From assembly GCA_900544715.1 (NCBI GenBank), contig UQWL01000009.1, positions 1 to 64,000 on the forward strand: DNA of 64,000 bases. Direction: 5' to 3'. The notes beneath the pieces are model-generated. The model saw only the letters and a program-made list of their open reading frames with translations, had not been told where the DNA came from and ran no database searches. This DNA comes from an uncultured Oscillospiraceae bacterium. GTDB taxonomy: Bacteria; Bacillota; Clostridia; Oscillospirales; Acutalibacteraceae. The stretch's first letter is position 1, and each line of letters starts with the position of its first letter. The translations under genes and the position numbers were made by a program. Shown here one piece after another: positions 1 to 7,447 of this stretch.

Positions 1-4
1 TCTA

Positions 5-30
5 CCCCTGGTTCAACCAGGGGTTTTGTT
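5..30 (+). terminator. Rho-independent terminator of an upstream gene
   Basis: A 7-bp stem CCCCTGG/CCAGGGG with a 5-nt loop is followed by TTTTGTT. It faces the lexA terminator, so it ends a plus-strand transcript that enters from outside the window. Confidence 0.75.
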
Positions 31-45
31 AAGCCTAAAGGCAGC

Positions 46-82
46 AAAAAAGCAGCTCCGCGTGAATATCACGCAGAGCTGC
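46..82 (-). terminator. lexA terminator
   Basis: On the minus strand, downstream of the lexA stop, GCAGCTC/GAGCTGC encloses a second stem (CGCGTGA/TCACGC) and is followed by a T tract (the A run at 46-51 on the plus strand). Confidence 0.8.
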
Positions 83-107
83 CTGATCCATCCTGTTCGA
101 TTGAATT

Positions 108-698
108 TTAATAATAACGCAGAAGCGCGACGACCTTGCCGAGGATGGCAACCTCTGTGACGATAATCGGCTCAAACGCATCGTTCTCCGGTTGGAGACG
201 GAAATGGCCGTTTTCCTTATAAAAGCGCTTTACCGTCGCCTCATCCTCCATCATCGCAACCACAATCTCACCGTTGCGCGCCTCCGGCGTTTGCTCCACC
301 ACCACGATATCACCGTCGTGAATGCCGGCATTCAGCATGCTTTCGCCGCGCACATGCAAGGCAAAAAGCGGCTTATCCCGCGAAACATGCCCCGTGTAGG
401 GAAGATAACTTTCGATCTGCTCCACCGCTAAAATCGGCTGGCCAGCCGTGACCGTGCCAAGCAGGGGCACATGCGTCACATTCTCCGCCTGCCCGTTGAT
501 GCGGATCGAACGCTTGAGCATTGGGTCGCGCGTGATATAGCCCGCCGCCTCGAGCGCATCGAGATTTGCCTGCACGGAAGAGGTGGATTTAAGGCCCACG
601 GCGGCGCCGATCTCCCGCACAGAGGGAGGAACGCCATCCTGCGAACGCTCCATTAAATATTCATAAATGCGCTGCTGTGTATCGTTAATTCGGTCCAT
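108..698 (-). CDS. lexA: LexA SOS-response repressor
   Basis: LexA dimers repress DNA-damage genes and cut themselves when RecA is activated. The 196-residue product has an N-terminal winged helix-turn-helix (about 1-65, with PPSVREIGAAVGLKS) and a C-terminal S24 peptidase domain. Visible features are the self-cleavage site Ala85-Gly86 (VTAGQP), the nucleophile Ser120 (GESMLNAGI) and the general base Lys157 (ATVKRF). Length is typical. ATG at 698 is preferred over an in-frame TTG at 713 because GGAGGAG lies 6 nt upstream of it. The gene is monocistronic, with its own terminator, and a LexA-box-like palindrome overlaps its -35, which implies autorepression. Confidence 0.97.
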   Translation of the reverse strand: MDRINDTQQRIYEYLMERSQDGVPPSVREIGAAVGLKSTSSVQANLDALEAAGYITRDPMLKRSIRINGQAENVTHVPLLGTVTAGQPILAVEQIESYLPYTGHVSRDKPLFALHVRGESMLNAGIHDGDIVVVEQTPEARNGEIVVAMMEDEATVKRFYKENGHFRLQPENDAFEPIIVTEVAILGKVVALLRYY

Positions 699-761
699 CG
701 CAGTCTCCTCCAAGCTATCAAAAACGATTTCATCTGTCTGCTTCTCTTAAAATACGGTTGT

Positions 762-790
762 ATTATAGCACACATCTTTTTAAAAAGCAA
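762..790 (-). promoter_or_regulatory. lexA sigma-A promoter
   Basis: The minus strand reads -35 TTGCTT (785-790), a 17-bp spacer and -10 TATAAT (762-767), about 65 nt upstream of the lexA start. The operator at 787-802 overlaps the -35. Confidence 0.8.
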
Positions 791-802
791 ACATTTGTTT
801 GC
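787..802. promoter_or_regulatory. LexA box (autoregulatory operator)
   Basis: GCAAACATTTGTTTGC is a 7-2-7 palindrome. It matches the Gram-positive LexA consensus CGAACATATGTTCG except for one symmetrical change in each arm and the centre. Its position over the lexA -35 supports autorepression. Confidence 0.75.
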
Positions 803-854
803 GATTTATTTTACCCAGCGCACAATTTGGAGAAAATGGATTTTTTAGAAGTTT

Positions 855-895
855 GTTCATAGGAAAGTGCAGGATTGTTCAAGGAAAGTTCATAG
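855..895 (+). repeat. Phased GTTCA direct repeats upstream of a small transcript
   Basis: GTTCATAGGAAAGT (855), GTTCAAGGAAAGT (877) and GTTCATAG (888) are direct repeats whose starts are 22 and 11 nt apart, i.e. whole helical turns. They lie just upstream of a TATAAT at 926-931. They could be binding sites for an activator, but no cognate protein is identified. Confidence 0.45.
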
Positions 896-935
896 CCGCG
901 TAACAAAAAAATCAGAGACCGCGGCTATAATAAAA

Positions 936-1054
936 CTGTGCTCAACAGAGAAAGGAGCCGCACCGAGTATCGACTGAGCACATGCTCTACCCCTCCTCAA
1001 AGCAACCCCTCAATTTGGAAAAAACGGCTGGTGTTAACCGGCCGTTTTTTCTGC
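936..1054 (+). ncRNA. Candidate small non-coding RNA
   Basis: A -10 TATAAT (926-931, weak -35) is followed by about 115 nt without a convincing ORF and then a strong terminator (ACGGCTGGT/ACCGGCCGT stem, then TTTTTT, 1024-1051). A 5' hairpin pairs GTGCTCA (938-944) with TGAGCAC (975-981). The single-stranded part after it contains a C-rich CCCCTCCTC stretch complementary to Shine-Dalgarno sequences, as seen in several Firmicute regulatory RNAs. An AAAGGAG at 951-957 has no start codon at a usable distance. This could also be a decayed leader. Confidence 0.45.
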
Positions 1055-1073
1055 CTTTTAAGCAAGGCCTTTT

Positions 1074-1113
1074 CGGCGCAAAGCAGTTATTCAGCTGCTT
1101 CGCGCCGTTTTTT
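1074..1113 (+). terminator. Second intrinsic terminator before pyk
   Basis: CGGCGC with AAGCAG pairs with CTGCTT and GCGCCG around a short loop and is followed by TTTTTTATT. It isolates pyk from the candidate small RNA. Confidence 0.7.
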
Positions 1114-1239
1114 ATTCAGAAAACAGGATGCAGGTTACCCCGTCTGAACAGCGGCTTAGCGAATAAAGGGCCTGCATTTCCGGGCAATCGACCACAAAAA
1201 AGGAAGGGATTGGAGCCCTGCTTTTGGGAATTCTACTCC

Positions 1240-1269
1240 TTGTGAAGGAAGCCCGTCCTGTGCTAAACT
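1240..1269 (+). promoter_or_regulatory. Probable pyk promoter
   Basis: TTGTGA (1240-1245), an 18-bp spacer and TAAACT (1264-1269) give a fair sigma-A match about 90 nt before the pyk start. The remaining DNA between 1114 and 1360 shows no gene. Confidence 0.4.
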
Positions 1270-1360
1270 ATCATGGGGGAAGAGTTGAATCTTGCTTCTC
1301 TCGCTCGGGATGCGTGCCTCCCGCACAGGCCGCTTCCTGCCATAAAGGAGATGTTCTTGA

Positions 1361-3121
1361 ATGAGAAAGACGAAAATTGTCTGTACCATGGGGCCCGCTA
1401 CGGAAGACGATAAAGTTTTGCGGGAGTTGATGCGTTCCGGCATGGCAGTCGCCCGTTTCAACTTTTCACACGGGGACCATGAAATGCATAAAAAAACGCT
1501 GGAGCGCGTTGTGCGCCTGCGGGAGGAGCTGGATCTCCCCATTGCTACCATGCTCGATACAAAAGGGCCGGAAATCCGCCTCGGCACCTTCAAAAATGGG
1601 AGGGTCCTGCTCAAAAAAGGCACGGCCTTCACCCTGCGCACCACGCCCGTGGAAGGGGATGAAACGCAGGCCTCCATCAGCTTTCCGGAACTGGTAGGCG
1701 ATGTGCAGGAGGGCTCCACCATCTTGCTCGACGATGGGCTCATTGAGCTCACCGTGCGCAGCATCCGTGGCTGCGATATTGTCTGCCGCGTTCAAAACGA
1801 TGGCTTTATCTCCAACAACAAGGGCGTCAATGTGCCGAACGTCCATCTCTCCATGCCCTTTATCAGTGAGCGCGACCGGGAGGATATTATTTTCGGCATT
1901 CAAAACGGCTTTGATTTCATCGCCGCCTCCTTTGTCCGCACAGCGGCGGATGTGCTGGAGATCCGGAAGATCTTTGATGAATTCGATTGCCATGGCGTGA
2001 ATATCATTGCGAAGATCGAAAACCAGGAGGGCGTTGAAAATATTGATCAGATCCTGCGCGTATCAGATGGCATTATGGTCGCGCGCGGCGATATGGGCGT
2101 GGAAATCCCGCTTGAGGATGTGCCGGTGCTGCAAAAAATGATTATCAAAAAGGTATATAACGCGGGCAAGCAGGTCATTACCGCCACTCAGATGCTGGAA
2201 TCCATGATCAAAAATCCGCGCCCGACCCGCGCTGAGGCAACGGACGTTGCCAACGCGATTTACGATGGCACAAGCGCCATCATGCTCTCCGGTGAAACAG
2301 CCGCAGGCCAATATCCTGTGGAGGCGGTGCGCACTATGGCCCGCATTGCGGAGCGCACGGAGCAGGATATTGATTATATCAAACGCTTCAAGCTCCGTGA
2401 GGTGGAGACAAACCCCGATGTGACCACCGCCATCTCCCACGCCACGTGCACCACGGCGCACGACCTCGGCGCGGCTGCGATCATCACGGTGACGAAATCC
2501 GGAAAAACAGCGCGCATGATCTCAAAATTCCGCCCGAACTGCCCGATCATCGGCTTCAGCACGGAGGCGCGCGTCTGCCGCCAGCTCAATCTCTCCTGGG
2601 GCGTCACGCCGCTTCTCATCGAGGAAAAGGCCTCTACGGACGATTTGTTCAATCACGCCGTCGATTCCGCGGAATACGCAGGCCTTGTCAAAAGCGGAGA
2701 GCTGGTCGCCATTACGGCAGGCGTGCCGCTTGGCATTTCCGGCACAACAAATATGATGAAGGTTCATGTTGTTGGCCACATTCTCGCCACCGGGCGCAGC
2801 GTGACGAAAAAGAAAACCTGCGCACGGCTGTGCGTATGCGAATCCGCCCGGCAGGCACAGGCTGAATTCCGCGACGGTGATATTCTCGTCATTGACCACA
2901 CAACAAACGATATGCTCCCTCTCCTGAAGCGGGCGGGCGGCATCATCACCCAGCAGGATGGTATGAACTCCCATGCGGCAATCGTCGGCCTAAGCCTCGA
3001 TATCCCCGTGATTATCGGCGCGAAAAATGCAACAAATGTGCTGCGCACCGGCGCTGTTGTCACGCTGGATGCGGAGCGCGGAGTGGTACTCAGCAGCAGC
3101 GCGGCGCAGGGGGTATCATAA
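1361..3121 (+). CDS. pyk: Pyruvate kinase with C-terminal PEP-utiliser domain
   Basis: Converts phosphoenolpyruvate and ADP to pyruvate and ATP, the last step of glycolysis, in the cytoplasm. The 586-residue protein begins with RKTKIVCTMGPA and carries the active-site segments FNFSHGD, DTKGPEIRLG, IAKIENQEG and MVARGDMGVEIP. After the regular kinase (about 1-475) comes a swivelling phosphohistidine-type domain with NSHAAIVGLSLDIP, the roughly 586-residue architecture of Bacillus and many Clostridia. AGGAG precedes the ATG by about 10 nt. A YfbR-like nucleotidase follows 36 nt downstream with its own SD, probably in the same transcript. Confidence 0.97.
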   Translation: MRKTKIVCTMGPATEDDKVLRELMRSGMAVARFNFSHGDHEMHKKTLERVVRLREELDLPIATMLDTKGPEIRLGTFKNGRVLLKKGTAFTLRTTPVEGDETQASISFPELVGDVQEGSTILLDDGLIELTVRSIRGCDIVCRVQNDGFISNNKGVNVPNVHLSMPFISERDREDIIFGIQNGFDFIAASFVRTAADVLEIRKIFDEFDCHGVNIIAKIENQEGVENIDQILRVSDGIMVARGDMGVEIPLEDVPVLQKMIIKKVYNAGKQVITATQMLESMIKNPRPTRAEATDVANAIYDGTSAIMLSGETAAGQYPVEAVRTMARIAERTEQDIDYIKRFKLREVETNPDVTTAISHATCTTAHDLGAAAIITVTKSGKTARMISKFRPNCPIIGFSTEARVCRQLNLSWGVTPLLIEEKASTDDLFNHAVDSAEYAGLVKSGELVAITAGVPLGISGTTNMMKVHVVGHILATGRSVTKKKTCARLCVCESARQAQAEFRDGDILVIDHTTNDMLPLLKRAGGIITQQDGMNSHAAIVGLSLDIPVIIGAKNATNVLRTGAVVTLDAERGVVLSSSAAQGVS

Positions 3122-3157
3122 ACTGAGTCCGTTTACGGCGGAAGGAGGCGCTTTTGG

Positions 3158-3739
3158 ATGGCCTATCATTTTTTTGCGATGGTTTCCCGCATGAAATATA
3201 TCGACCGCTGGGCGCTTATGCGCAACACGCGGCAGGAGAATCTCACGGAGCATTCCCATGAGGTGGCCGTCATCGCGCACGCGCTCGCGGTGCTGCGCAA
3301 CCGTCGCTTTGACGGGCATGTGGATGCCGCCAGGGTGGCGCTTCTGGGCCTCTACCACGATCTGCCTGAAACGCTCACAGGCGACCTCCCCACCCCCGTC
3401 AAATATCATAATTCGGCAATTCGGGCCGCCTACCAGGCAGTGGAGGATTCCGCCTGTGCGAAGCTGACCTCTATGCTGCCGGAGGATCTCCGGCCGGATT
3501 ACGAGCCGTTCTTCTTCCCGGCTCAGGCGGACGCATCGCTCTGGCCGCTGGTTAAGGCGGCAGATAAAATCAGTGCGCTCGCAAAATGCATGGAAGAGGA
3601 GAAGGCAGGCAACCGGGAATTCACCCGCGCAAAAAGTGCGCTGCTTGCCTCTATTCATGCGATGCAGCTGCCGGAGGCGGAGTGCTTCCTTGCGGAATTC
3701 CTGCCCGGCTACGCGCTGACGCTGGACGAATTGGAGTAG
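3158..3739 (+). CDS. YfbR-like HD-domain 5'-deoxynucleotidase
   Basis: 193 residues, close in length and motif order to E. coli YfbR, which dephosphorylates deoxyribonucleoside 5'-monophosphates with a divalent metal. Visible HD ligands are His32 (ENLTEHSHE), His67-Asp68 with Glu71 (LYHDLPE), Asp76 (LTGDLPTPVKY) and Asp136 (VKAADKISA). The segment MRNTRQENLTEHS near the N-terminus is strongly YfbR-like. The SD AAGGAGG precedes the ATG. It lies just behind pyk and ahead of a strong terminator, so it is probably co-transcribed with pyk. Its role would be dNMP salvage or pool control. Confidence 0.88.
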   Translation: MAYHFFAMVSRMKYIDRWALMRNTRQENLTEHSHEVAVIAHALAVLRNRRFDGHVDAARVALLGLYHDLPETLTGDLPTPVKYHNSAIRAAYQAVEDSACAKLTSMLPEDLRPDYEPFFFPAQADASLWPLVKAADKISALAKCMEEEKAGNREFTRAKSALLASIHAMQLPEAECFLAEFLPGYALTLDELE

Positions 3740-3808
3740 CGCCCGGCCCAGAGAGCTTGTGTGCCGCCTTTCTGCATATTTTTTAAAGAGTTTCCAAAAA
3801 TGCTCCAT

Positions 3809-3848
3809 CCCCGCCCCTTGATTTTGGAAGGCGGGGTTCGCTTTTTTA
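3809..3848 (+). terminator. Terminator of the pyk-nucleotidase operon
   Basis: CCCCGCC (3809-3815) pairs with GGCGGGG (3830-3836), followed by TTCGCTTTTTT. Confidence 0.8.
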
Positions 3849-3858
3849 CGGCAAATCG

Positions 3859-3887
3859 TTGAAACGCTCCATTTTTTGCAGTATAAT
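3859..3887 (+). promoter_or_regulatory. Sigma-A promoter of the XRE-cupin/acyl-CoA synthetase pair
   Basis: TTGAAA (3859-3864), 17-bp spacer, TATAAT (3882-3887): a near-consensus promoter about 80 nt before the regulator start. Confidence 0.85.
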
Positions 3888-3971
3888 GATGAGAAACAGT
3901 CCGGTACGCCGCGGAGCCTCTGCCCCGCCAGGTGCGCTGCTGAAATTGACTGATTGAAAGGAAGTGTCCGT

Positions 3972-4520
3972 ATGAATCCGGAGCTATTGCAAATTCCAAA
4001 GAGAATACGGGAGTTGAGAGAAATTCTCGACCTGTCCACCATTGAGGTAGCGGAGAAGCTCGGCGTCACGCTCGATGAATACCAGCGCTATGAGAGCGGC
4101 GAGCAGGACATTCCCGTCAGCACCCTGTATGAGATTGCCGATATCCTCGGCACGGACTGCACCGTCCTGCTCACAGGGGACACCCCGCGCATGAATGTCC
4201 ACACGGTCGTGCGCAAGGGGGAAGGCGTATCCGTTGACCGTTATGAGGGCTATCAGTTTGAAAGCCTCGCCTTTAACTTTATGCACCGCAGCATGGAGCC
4301 TATGCTGGTCACCCTGGAAGCCCAGGAGAAAGACCCCCCGCTCGTTATTCACGGCGGTCAGGAATTTAACTTCGTCCTTGAGGGCAAAGTGAAAGTGACC
4401 GTCGGTAAGAATTCCTTCATCCTCAATGAGGGAGACTCGATTTATTTTGACCCCAAGCTTCCCCACGGCCAGGCGGCTGTCGGCGGAACCACGCGCTTTT
4501 TAACAATCATTAATGAATAA
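3972..4520 (+). CDS. XRE-family HTH regulator with cupin domain
   Basis: 182 residues. Residues about 8-62 form a lambda-repressor-like helix-turn-helix (LREILDLSTIEVAEKLGVTL). Residues about 95-180 form a small-molecule-binding cupin barrel (HGGQEFNFVLEGKVKVTVG, then DSIYFDPKLPHGQ). This HTH-cupin architecture usually senses a metabolite of the adjacent pathway. ATG 3972 is chosen over a TTG at 3954 because AAAGGAAG sits between them at normal spacing. The acyl-CoA synthetase starts 20 nt downstream, so the two are an operon, and the regulator probably controls or senses the ligase's substrate. The ligand is unknown. Confidence 0.85.
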   Translation: MNPELLQIPKRIRELREILDLSTIEVAEKLGVTLDEYQRYESGEQDIPVSTLYEIADILGTDCTVLLTGDTPRMNVHTVVRKGEGVSVDRYEGYQFESLAFNFMHRSMEPMLVTLEAQEKDPPLVIHGGQEFNFVLEGKVKVTVGKNSFILNEGDSIYFDPKLPHGQAAVGGTTRFLTIINE

Positions 4521-4540
4521 CGAAACCGGAGGCCAAAACA

Positions 4541-6223
4541 ATGGACGATATCATCAAACGCTACTGTCCGCGGATCGAATTCGATTCGTATGAAGATATG
4601 AAGGAAAACTTCACGATTGACGTGCCGGAGGATTTCAACTTCGGCTTCGACGTGGTAGACGCCTGGGCGGAGCTTGAGCCGGACAAGCAGGCGCTGCTCT
4701 GGACGAACGACGCAGGCGATATGAAGCGCTACACCTTTGCCGATATGAAGGCGGGCAGCAACCGCGCGGCAAACTTTTTCAAATCCAAGGGCATCCGCAA
4801 GGGCGACTATGTGATGCTGATCTTAAAGCAGCGCCCAGAGGTCTGGATGTGCTTCACCGCTTTACATAAGATCGGCGCGGTGGTCATCCCCGCCTCCTTT
4901 CAGCTCACCCCACACGACCTGGTTTACCGCCTGAACGCGGCGGGTGTGAAGATGCTCGTCACGGTGGACGACGCGGAAATCATTCAGCACTGCGAGGATT
5001 CCTTAGCCGACTGCCCGACCGTGGAAACCTACGCCGTACTCGGCGAGCAGATCCCTAAAAATGCAGTCGATTTCGCACAGGCGCTCGCACAGCAAAGCGA
5101 CGTGTTCGCCCGCCCCACCGGGGCGGAAGCCACAAAAGTGACGGACACCATGCTGCTCTATTTCTCCTCTGGTACAACCGGCATGCCGAAAATGGTGCGG
5201 CACGATTACTCCCACCCGCTCGGCCAGATCACGACCGCGCGCTTCTGGCAGTGCGTGAAGGAAAACCGCGTCCATCTCACGCAGACGGATTCTGGCTGGG
5301 CAAAATTCGCCTGGGGTAAAATTTATGGTCAGTGGATCTGCGGCGCCTGCATCGGCGCATACGATACGGAGAAATTCACGCCGCACGGCATGCTGGAGGC
5401 CATCCAGCGGCTGCGCCCCTGCACCTTCTGCGCGCCCGCGACGATCTACCGCTTCCTCATCAAGGAGGATTTGACGCAGTACGACTTCAGCTTCATCGAG
5501 CACGCCTCCCTTGCGGGCGAGCCGCTCAATCCGGAGGTTTTCAACCAGATCGAGCGCCAGACGGGGCTTCGCATCCACGAGGGCTTCGGCCAGTCGGAAA
5601 CCTCCGTGCTGCTGGCCAATTTCCCGTGGGTGGAAATCCGCCCCGGCTCGATGGGGAAACCCGCTCCGATCTATGACATCGACCTGCTCGATGAGGATGG
5701 AAACGCATGCGAGGACGGTATCGTCGGCTCGATCTGCATCAAAAATACGGACAAGAAGCATCCAACCGGCCTGTTCCGTGAATACTGGAAAGCGCCGGAC
5801 GCGATGGCCCGTTCCTGGAAAAACGGCGTTTACAACACAGGCGACACCGCCTGGCGCGACGCGGACGGCTATTACTGGTTTGTAGGGCGCAATGACGATG
5901 TGATCAAGTGCTCTGGCTACCGCATCGGGCCGTTTGAGGTGGAAAGCGCCCTCATGGAGCATCCCTCCGTGCTCGAATGCGCCATTACCGCCGTGCCGGA
6001 CCCGGTACGCGGGCAGGTCGTCAAGGCGACGATTGTGCTGGCGCGCGGCTATGAGCCGAGCGATTCGCTGGTAAAAGAATTGCAAAACCATGTCAAGCAC
6101 GCGACTGCGCCCTATAAATACCCGCGGGTGGTAGAGTTTGTGGAGGAACTGCCCAAGACGACGAGCGGCAAGATCATGCGCACGGCAATCCGCGCGAACG
6201 ATATGCAGAAGCTACAAAAATAA
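4541..6223 (+). CDS. AMP-forming acyl-CoA synthetase
   Basis: 560-residue ANL-superfamily ligase that makes acyl-CoA from a carboxylic acid, ATP and CoA via an acyl-adenylate. Signature segments in order are the P-loop FSSGTTGMPK (about 208-217), GFGQSE (about 350), YNTGD (about 430), the hinge GRNDDVIKCSGYRIGP (about 447-462) and the catalytic-lysine motif TTSGKIMR near the C-terminus. The overall pattern resembles acetyl/medium-chain acyl-CoA synthetases; chain length cannot be set from sequence alone. Preceded by GGAGG 9 nt from the ATG. Pairs with the upstream HTH-cupin regulator and ends at a strong terminator. Confidence 0.88.
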   Translation: MDDIIKRYCPRIEFDSYEDMKENFTIDVPEDFNFGFDVVDAWAELEPDKQALLWTNDAGDMKRYTFADMKAGSNRAANFFKSKGIRKGDYVMLILKQRPEVWMCFTALHKIGAVVIPASFQLTPHDLVYRLNAAGVKMLVTVDDAEIIQHCEDSLADCPTVETYAVLGEQIPKNAVDFAQALAQQSDVFARPTGAEATKVTDTMLLYFSSGTTGMPKMVRHDYSHPLGQITTARFWQCVKENRVHLTQTDSGWAKFAWGKIYGQWICGACIGAYDTEKFTPHGMLEAIQRLRPCTFCAPATIYRFLIKEDLTQYDFSFIEHASLAGEPLNPEVFNQIERQTGLRIHEGFGQSETSVLLANFPWVEIRPGSMGKPAPIYDIDLLDEDGNACEDGIVGSICIKNTDKKHPTGLFREYWKAPDAMARSWKNGVYNTGDTAWRDADGYYWFVGRNDDVIKCSGYRIGPFEVESALMEHPSVLECAITAVPDPVRGQVVKATIVLARGYEPSDSLVKELQNHVKHATAPYKYPRVVEFVEELPKTTSGKIMRTAIRANDMQKLQK

Positions 6224-6246
6224 ATTTGATCAATTATTTATAAATG

Positions 6247-6287
6247 GCGCGGGAACAGGATTTTAACCCTGTTCCCGCGCTTTTTAT
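6247..6287 (+). terminator. Terminator of the acyl-CoA synthetase operon
   Basis: A 13-bp stem GCGCGGGAACAGG/CCTGTTCCCGCGC followed by TTTTTAT. Confidence 0.9.
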
Positions 6288-6369
6288 GTATTATGCCTGT
6301 AATTTGTTCCCCCTCGGCGCAGCTTTATCGTTGCAGTCGGTTTGGGCTAGAACGATAACTGGAATGCGC

Positions 6370-7374
6370 TCAGGCCTCCACGCTCGCCGTCAGCGCAAAA
6401 TGATCGGAAATACTGACGCCCCCATATGGCTCCACTGCGCACACGCGGCAATCCGTCACCCCGTTCAGAGGTAGGTTCCGCACATAAAAATGATCGATAT
6501 TGCGCGGAGCCATCTCATCGAGCGCATCGAGCTGGTGGTAGAGCGATTTTTGCTTTTGCCGCGCCTCTTCCGTATAATAGCGCTGCAAATTCGTGTTGTG
6601 GAGCGGGTCCCACGTTGCATAGCCATCCTCACGCGGGATGAGCCGTGTAAAGCCGCCCTCCTGCAAAACCTTCAACTCCGGCCACCCAGCCTCCGCGTTG
6701 AAGTCGCCCGCAATCACCAGCGGCGCATCCGGCGGCACGATCTCCGAAAGCCACGCGCAAAGCCGCTGCGCTTCCATACGCTTGCAGCGGTCCATCTCCC
6801 GCATTTTGGCCTCCGCCTGTGCGATTTGTTCGGCGGGGAAGCCCCACTCTTTTGCAAGCAGCGGCAGCTTGGCCCGGTTTTCATCCGTAATCGCGGGGCC
6901 CGCCACCCAGTGCGTGACGCACGCATAGAATGGCCGCCCCTCCGGCAGCATGCAGCGCACGAGCACCGCCTGCGTCAGGTTGTCAAAATGGCAGGAGAAA
7001 ACGTTGCCGCAATACCCTTTGCCACCCAGGTGCTTCTGCCCCACATATTTGGGGGCGAGGGAGGGCCGGGCCAGAATCAGGTCTCCCTCGCGCAGGTTCA
7101 GCGGAAAACCCAGCTTTCCCGCGCGCAGGCCGGCCACGCCCATATGGCCAAGCGGCACATAGGAAAGCTCCTCCGCCAGCCGGTTGCCATAGGAGAAAAG
7201 CGGGTTCGCCTCATTGAGAAAAATAACATCCGGCTGCTCCTCCCGCAGCACGGCGCACAGGCCCTGAAACCGCTTTTCCCGCGTTTCTTTTGATTCATAC
7301 TCTTCCAACCGGATCAGGCCATGATAGCGAAAACCGGACCAGACATTGAGCGTAAAAAGCTTGATGTGTGCCAA
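6370..7374 (-). CDS. Endonuclease/exonuclease/phosphatase (EEP) family protein
   Basis: 334 residues with the DNase I-like fold motifs: LFTLNVWSG at the N-terminus, DVIFLNEAN (metal-binding Glu), VTHW, AGDFNAE (catalytic Asp/Asn) and SDHFALTA at the C-terminus. The substrate may be a nucleic acid, a phospho-sugar or a phospholipid; the family does not tell. Start: TTG at 7374 directly behind AGGAGGTG. Longer reading would run into the kinase gene, past a terminator. It lies 73 nt downstream of the FGGY kinase on the same strand and may be expressed by read-through of the hairpin between them. Confidence 0.8.
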   Translation of the reverse strand: MAHIKLFTLNVWSGFRYHGLIRLEEYESKETREKRFQGLCAVLREEQPDVIFLNEANPLFSYGNRLAEELSYVPLGHMGVAGLRAGKLGFPLNLREGDLILARPSLAPKYVGQKHLGGKGYCGNVFSCHFDNLTQAVLVRCMLPEGRPFYACVTHWVAGPAITDENRAKLPLLAKEWGFPAEQIAQAEAKMREMDRCKRMEAQRLCAWLSEIVPPDAPLVIAGDFNAEAGWPELKVLQEGGFTRLIPREDGYATWDPLHNTNLQRYYTEEARQKQKSLYHQLDALDEMAPRNIDHFYVRNLPLNGVTDCRVCAVEPYGGVSISDHFALTASVEA

Positions 7375-7389
7375 GAAAAGCACCTCCTG

Positions 7390-7434
7390 AAAAGCGAAAG
7401 CGCCGGGGTTCTCCGCACAGCAGGCCCCGGCGCT
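7390..7434 (-). terminator. Hairpin between kinase and EEP gene (partial terminator)
   Basis: AGCGCCGGGG (7399-7408) pairs with CCCCGGCGCT (7425-7434). On the minus strand it is followed by TTTCGCTTTT and then by the SD of the EEP gene, so it probably attenuates rather than ends the transcript. Confidence 0.65.
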
Positions 7435-7447
7435 CTTCTTTTTGATA

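Noticed and set aside
938..1147. Short GTG-started frame over the candidate small RNA
   Set aside because: It runs through the terminator and its peptide has no protein-like pattern.
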